Source: an uncultured Bacteroidales bacterium (GTDB lineage Bacteria; Bacteroidota; Bacteroidia; Bacteroidales; UBA932). From it: a stretch of 7,421 bases of DNA. The translations under genes were made by a program, and so were the position numbers. Numbering within the stretch: position 1 is the first letter of the stretch; each line of letters begins with the position of its first letter. Below are positions 4,019 through 7,421 of this stretch, one piece after another. The notes below the pieces were generated by a model, which was given only the letters and a program-made list of their open reading frames with translations, made no database searches and had not been told where the DNA came from. The stretch is taken from the NCBI GenBank assembly GCA_905235615.1, contig CAJOMB010000084.1, forward strand, positions 1 through 7,421, in the 5' to 3' direction.

Positions 4019-6487
4019 ATGAAACGAATAACCCTCCTTCTTGCCGGCCTCTGTGCACTTGCCTGCACCTCCCGGACCGGTACGCAAACTCTCACCCAGT
4101 GGACCCTGCAACAGGAAGGCAGCGATGCCGCCTATAACGTAAGCGTCCCCTCCACCGTGGCCGGCGCCCTGAACCAGGCCGGTGTGCTGGGGGAAAACCT
4201 GCTGGAAGAGCTCCGTTATTTTGAGGCCGACAATGGCCGCTTCGACAGCACCTGGGTTTATACCACCCGTTTCAAGGCCGGAAAAGGCTGCCATGTCCTC
4301 CGCTTCAAGGGACTTGGCTATTCGGCCGATATCTTCCTGAACGGCACACAGATAGCCAAGGCCGATACCACCATCGGCGTGTTCGCCGTACGCGAATGGG
4401 ATGTCACCGGCCTTACGAAAGGGAACAATACCTTGGAGGTGCGCGTACACCAGGCCCCCCGCGGCTGCCTGAACCACGGTTTCGTGGACTGGAACCCGCA
4501 TCCGATAGGAGAGACCATGGGCCTGATTGCCCCGGTAGAGCTGGTCTCCACCCCCAACGTGGAGGTGAAGGACGTGTTTGTGCGTCCGGAGCTGTCGGAA
4601 GACCTCTCCGAGGCCTCCTTCAAAGTATATACAACCTTGGTGAACCGCAGCGCCAAGCCCGTGAACGGCCAGTTGAAAGGCCGATATGAGACCGGTGCCT
4701 TCAGCCAGGCGGTGAGCCTGAAGCCCGGCGAAACCGTTGTGGTGGAACACTGCGAAAAGGTGGAGAATCCCCGCATCTGGTGGCCCTACGACATGGGGAC
4801 GCCGGAGCTGTACCACCTTACCATGGCCTTTGACAAGGCCCACTCCAAGGACGTGGCCTTCGGCCTCCGTACCGTCAGCAGCGAAATCGATTCCCTGGGC
4901 CACCGCCAGTTCCTTGTGAACGGAAAGAAAATTCTTTTCAAGGCCGGCGGCTGGACGGACGACATCTTTATGCAGGACAGCCCGGAAAGCATCCGCAAGC
5001 AGCTGGAGCTGGTGAAGAACATGGGCCTGAACGGCATCCGCTTCGAGAATATCTGGGGCAAGGACGACACCGTGTACGACCTCTGCGACCAGATGGGCAT
5101 CCTGGCCTTGGTGGGCTGGAGCTGCCTTTGGGAATGGCCCAACTACAGCGGCCTGCCCGGCAACAAGTACGGCTGCATCAACGGCCCGGAAGTGGAAGCC
5201 CTGGCCGTACGCTATTTCCACGACCAGCTGGTCCGTATGCGCAACCACGCCTCCCTGATGGGCTGGCTCACCGGTTCCGACATGATTCCGAACCCTACCG
5301 TGGAGGCGGAATACCTGAAACTCTATGAGGAGCTGGAGTATCGGCCCTACCTTTGCTCGGCAGCAGGACTCACCAGCAGCCTGTCCGGCCCGTCCGGCGT
5401 AAAAATGATGGGGCCTTATGAGTACGTGGGGCCGGATTACTGGTACGTGGACACCACGCACGGCGGCGCCTACGGCTTCAATACGGAAACCGGCATCGGA
5501 ATGAACATTCCCCAGGAGGAGGATGTGCGCCGTATCGTGGGAGAGGAGCATCTCTGGCCCACGGACAATGCCTTCTGGAGCCGTCACTGCACCAAATCCT
5601 CCCACATGAACAATACGGAGGTGATGCTGGAAGTGGTGGCCGGAGAATATGGGGAAGCCACCGGTTTTGAAGACTTCGTGCGCAAGGCCCAGGCCGTGGA
5701 CTACGACGGCACCCGCGCCATGTTCGAGGCTTTCCGCTGCCACATAGACCACGCCACCGGCATTGTGCAGTGGATGCTCAACAGCGCCTGGCCGGCCCTT
5801 TACTGGCAGCTGTACAGCTGGTATCTGAACCCTACTGCCGGCTATTACGGTACGCAGAAGGCCTGCGCCCCCTACCAGCTCATCTACAATTACGGAGAGC
5901 ACGCCGTGTATGCGGTGAACGACACGCAGCCGGAAGAGCACTTGGACGCCACCCTCCGCATCTACGACGCACAGTCCAGGCTTATCCGCAAGGAAGAGAA
6001 GAGCGTAAGCTTTGCTCCCCGCACCCCCGTGAAGGTGTTCGAGGGCATCGAAGGGCCCTGCTTCGTGGACCTGGAACTCAAGAAAGGCCAGGAAGTGGTG
6101 GCCCGCAACTTCTACTGCGTGGCACAGAATGACAACGAATACGACTGGGCAGCCGGCAACTGGTTCATCACGCCCATCAGGAAGTATGCAGACCTGAGCT
6201 TCGTCACCCGCCTCCCTGAGGCCAAGCTGGAATTATCGGCCCGGAAGGCCGATGACGGCTTCCAACTCACCCTCACCAACCATTCGGAGGTGATTGCCTA
6301 CCAGAACATCCTCAAGGCAACAGATAAAAAAGGACAGCTGATTCCAGCTGCCCTTTGGTCCGATAATTTCTTCGCCCTGGTTCCGGGAGAGAGCCGCACC
6401 GTCCTTTGCCGTCTGCCCGAAGGGGTGAAAGACGTGGACTGGGGCTTCTCCGGCTGGAACGGCGTCCTTAGTCCAAACCTCCGTTGA
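4019..6487 (+). CDS. Secreted GH2 glycosidase, exo-beta-D-glucosaminidase-like
   Basis: This 822-residue glycoside hydrolase most resembles the exo-beta-D-glucosaminidase (CsxA) branch of family GH2, which trims GlcN from chitosan ends. A signal peptide ends in ALAC, so the protein is probably lipidated at Cys16. No acidic residues follow, so surface export is not predicted. The N-terminal jelly-roll spans about 25-175 (VPSTVAGAL, LRFKGLGYSADIFLNG, VDWNPHPIGETMG), an Ig-like domain about 180-285, the TIM barrel about 290-610 and C-terminal beta domains to the end. In the barrel, GSD (419-421) takes the place of the usual GH2 Asn-Glu, as in CsxA, making Asp421 the likely acid/base. FNTE puts the nucleophile at Glu490. 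MMGPYEYVGPDYWY (463-476), FVRKAQ (553-558) and WMLNSAWPALYWQLY (585-599) also match that branch. It begins 14 bp after rimM, likely in the same transcript. Beta-mannosidase or another GH2 specificity is the main alternative. Confidence 0.9.
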   Translation: MKRITLLLAGLCALACTSRTGTQTLTQWTLQQEGSDAAYNVSVPSTVAGALNQAGVLGENLLEELRYFEADNGRFDSTWVYTTRFKAGKGCHVLRFKGLGYSADIFLNGTQIAKADTTIGVFAVREWDVTGLTKGNNTLEVRVHQAPRGCLNHGFVDWNPHPIGETMGLIAPVELVSTPNVEVKDVFVRPELSEDLSEASFKVYTTLVNRSAKPVNGQLKGRYETGAFSQAVSLKPGETVVVEHCEKVENPRIWWPYDMGTPELYHLTMAFDKAHSKDVAFGLRTVSSEIDSLGHRQFLVNGKKILFKAGGWTDDIFMQDSPESIRKQLELVKNMGLNGIRFENIWGKDDTVYDLCDQMGILALVGWSCLWEWPNYSGLPGNKYGCINGPEVEALAVRYFHDQLVRMRNHASLMGWLTGSDMIPNPTVEAEYLKLYEELEYRPYLCSAAGLTSSLSGPSGVKMMGPYEYVGPDYWYVDTTHGGAYGFNTETGIGMNIPQEEDVRRIVGEEHLWPTDNAFWSRHCTKSSHMNNTEVMLEVVAGEYGEATGFEDFVRKAQAVDYDGTRAMFEAFRCHIDHATGIVQWMLNSAWPALYWQLYSWYLNPTAGYYGTQKACAPYQLIYNYGEHAVYAVNDTQPEEHLDATLRIYDAQSRLIRKEEKSVSFAPRTPVKVFEGIEGPCFVDLELKKGQEVVARNFYCVAQNDNEYDWAAGNWFITPIRKYADLSFVTRLPEAKLELSARKADDGFQLTLTNHSEVIAYQNILKATDKKGQLIPAALWSDNFFALVPGESRTVLCRLPEGVKDVDWGFSGWNGVLSPNLR

Positions 6488-7164
6488 GTGCATAATCGGC
6501 CTTGACTTCCTCATAGAAGGAAGCCTTGGCCGTATTGAAATAAGGGGTGAGCCAGAGGAAGCCGATGCCGCAGGTGATGCAGCACAGCAGGAACCAGCCG
6601 ATAAAGCTCAAGTACAGCCAGAAGAGGTCGAATTTGTGGTTCTTCATCATCATGCGGCTGCGATGGATGGCCTCGGAGGCGCCCAGTTCCGGATTCTCGT
6701 CCAGGATATAGGGCGTCATGGAGTAGGCGAATGATGAAAAGGAGGCTCCACAGGAAGGTGAAGATACCCACCAGAAGCATGCCGCCCACCTTGTGCCAGT
6801 AATTGCTGAAGTCAAAGAGATTTCCCAGCGTGTTGTTGTCTCCGTTTACAAGGAGCTTACGGAAAACGTTCAGGAAAGCAACTCCTATGGGCAAGAGCAG
6901 GAAGATTTCCAGCAGAAAAGTAAGGCTGGAGACACCGTTATTGACTTTCTGGGCAGCCAGGTAATCCGGGTCTTGCACCAATTCGGAAAGGGAGGAGATG
7001 GAACTGACGTCCATGGCATCCTGCATCATGACGGAGGCGTAGCCCGCCGGGCCGGCAATGGCCAGGACAATGAGGAAATACACCAGAACGGCCAGGATGG
7101 CTTTTCCCCAGTTGCCGCGAAGGGCAGAGAGGGCGGAGTCTTTGAAAAAAGTGTTCGTTTTCAT
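6468..7164 (-). pseudogene. DUF975-type integral membrane protein, frameshifted
   Basis: Reading from ATG 7162-7164, the first 145 codons give the N-terminal part of a multi-pass membrane protein. Hydrophobic segments lie around 21-40, 80-100 and 126-145, with the family-like stretch GVAFLNVFRKLLVNGD. At 6729-6732 the family homology leaves this frame, which then continues as low-complexity Arg/His/Pro-rich sequence. It resumes in another minus frame as FAYSMTPYILDENPEL, then SRMMMKNHKFDLFWLYLSFIGW, a further membrane segment, and a stop at 6468-6470. These pieces match the second half of DUF975 proteins, whose function is not established. The joined product would be about 232 residues. The PGIIK-like loop normally between FII and the AYSM block is missing. 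It has its own promoter, and its end overlaps the GH2 3' end by 20 bp. A sequencing or assembly error is the alternative to true inactivation. Confidence 0.8.
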
Positions 7165-7180
7165 CTTTTTGACAGTTTAT

Positions 7181-7212
7181 CTTGACAAATTTACACATTT
7201 TTCAGATATTTG
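7181..7212 (+). promoter_or_regulatory. Probable promoter of the LemA-family gene
   Basis: CTTG (7181-7184), a 20-base spacer, then GATATTTG (7205-7212) is a near match to TTTG-N19-21-TAnnTTTG, with one mismatch in each box. It lies 23 bases before the ATG at 7236 and interleaves with the opposing DUF975 promoter. Confidence 0.5.
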
Positions 7213-7218
7213 TGCAAA
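7186..7218 (-). promoter_or_regulatory. Bacteroides-type promoter of the DUF975 gene
   Basis: On the minus strand TTTG (7215-7218), a 21-base spacer, then TAAATTTG (7186-7193) is a full consensus match, 21 bases before the ATG at 7164. That an intact promoter remains suggests the frameshift downstream is recent, if it is real. Confidence 0.75.
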
Positions 7219-7235
7219 CTATAAAAGATAAAGTC

Positions 7236-7421
7236 ATGACATGGATTGTTATCCTGGCCGTTGCGGCCGTTCTGGTTCTCTGGGTCATCTCCGTCCAGAA
7301 CAAACTTGTGAAAAGCGATGAAATCTGCAACAACGCCCTCAAGCAGATTAATGTTCAGCAGATCAGCCGCTACGATGCCCTGCAGGCGCTCATCAAGCTC
7401 ACCCGCGAGTATGCCGGCTAT
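7236..7421 (+). CDS. LemA-family membrane protein, N-terminal part (runs off window)
   Basis: Sixty-two codons are visible before the right edge. After a very short N-terminus, residues 3-19 (WIVILAVAAVLVLWVIS) form a single membrane-spanning or signal-anchor segment. A helical stretch follows with the LemA pattern: QNKLVKSDEICNNALKQINV and then QQISRYDALQALIKLTREYAG, corresponding to the family's long helices with N-A-x-x-Q-I-x-V-Q and R-Y-D-x-x-x-x-L. LemA proteins are membrane-anchored helical-bundle proteins of poorly defined role. The ATG at 7236 is chosen because it is in frame with this homology and follows an A-rich leader; the ATG at 7241 is in another frame. It is transcribed divergently from the DUF975 gene, with 71 bp between start codons. 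Confidence 0.9.
   Translation, partial: MTWIVILAVAAVLVLWVISVQNKLVKSDEICNNALKQINVQQISRYDALQALIKLTREYAGY

Noticed and set aside
3974..5941. Long minus-strand open frame of 655 codons opposite the glycosidase
   Set aside because: It is His/Gly/Val/Ala-rich with no domain, and mirrors the codon bias of a clearly real GH2 gene on the other strand. Antisense frames of this kind are common in GC-rich genes.
6468..7164. Programmed ribosomal frameshifting in the DUF975 gene
   Set aside because: There is no heptameric slippery sequence at the junction, and a family-conserved loop is missing, which fits a deletion better than recoding.

Overview
The window reads as ordinary chromosome from a moderately GC-rich member of the Bacteroidota, most likely Bacteroidales. 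Four observations support this. Every convincing promoter is of the Bacteroides type (a TTTG-like -33 box about 20 bases before TAnnTTTG), and there are five of them. Genes start without a useful Shine-Dalgarno site, often behind A/T-rich leaders. The bS16 protein carries the long Ala/Lys/Glu tail common in this phylum. The tRNA gene does not encode its CCA end. Genus cannot be settled from the sequence alone.

Layout. Positions 1-345 hold no convincing gene. They contain small hairpins, an AT-rich patch with a perfect 13-bp inverted repeat, and an 11-bp tandem repeat, and may be an intergenic repeat element. Next, on the minus strand, comes a two-gene operon read from right to left: a class-3 aldehyde dehydrogenase (1159-2556), then 3 bp later a short-chain dehydrogenase of retinol/steroid type (346-1155). 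Its promoter is at 2577-2608. Upstream of that lies an independent tRNA-Leu(GAG) unit (2710-2792, minus) with its own promoter and a strong terminator. A divergent promoter drives the plus-strand run rpsP, rimM and a secreted GH2 glycosidase of exo-beta-D-glucosaminidase type (2948-6487), with gaps of only 4 and 14 bp. Converging on it, and overlapping its last 20 bases, is a minus-strand DUF975 membrane-protein gene with an internal frameshift (6468-7164). Divergent from that is the start of a LemA-family gene that runs off the right edge.

How they work together. The dehydrogenase pair could carry a lipophilic alcohol through its aldehyde to the acid. rpsP and rimM form the expected 30S-assembly pair (RimM acts on S16/S19-containing 30S intermediates). 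The glycosidase behind them has no evident functional link to ribosomes and is an oddity of gene order. I found no CRISPR array, phage gene, transposase or clear new defence or mobile system. The points most worth a second look are the broken DUF975 gene, the Asn-to-Asp change in the SDR active site, the GH2 gene in a ribosomal operon, and the repeat-rich left end.
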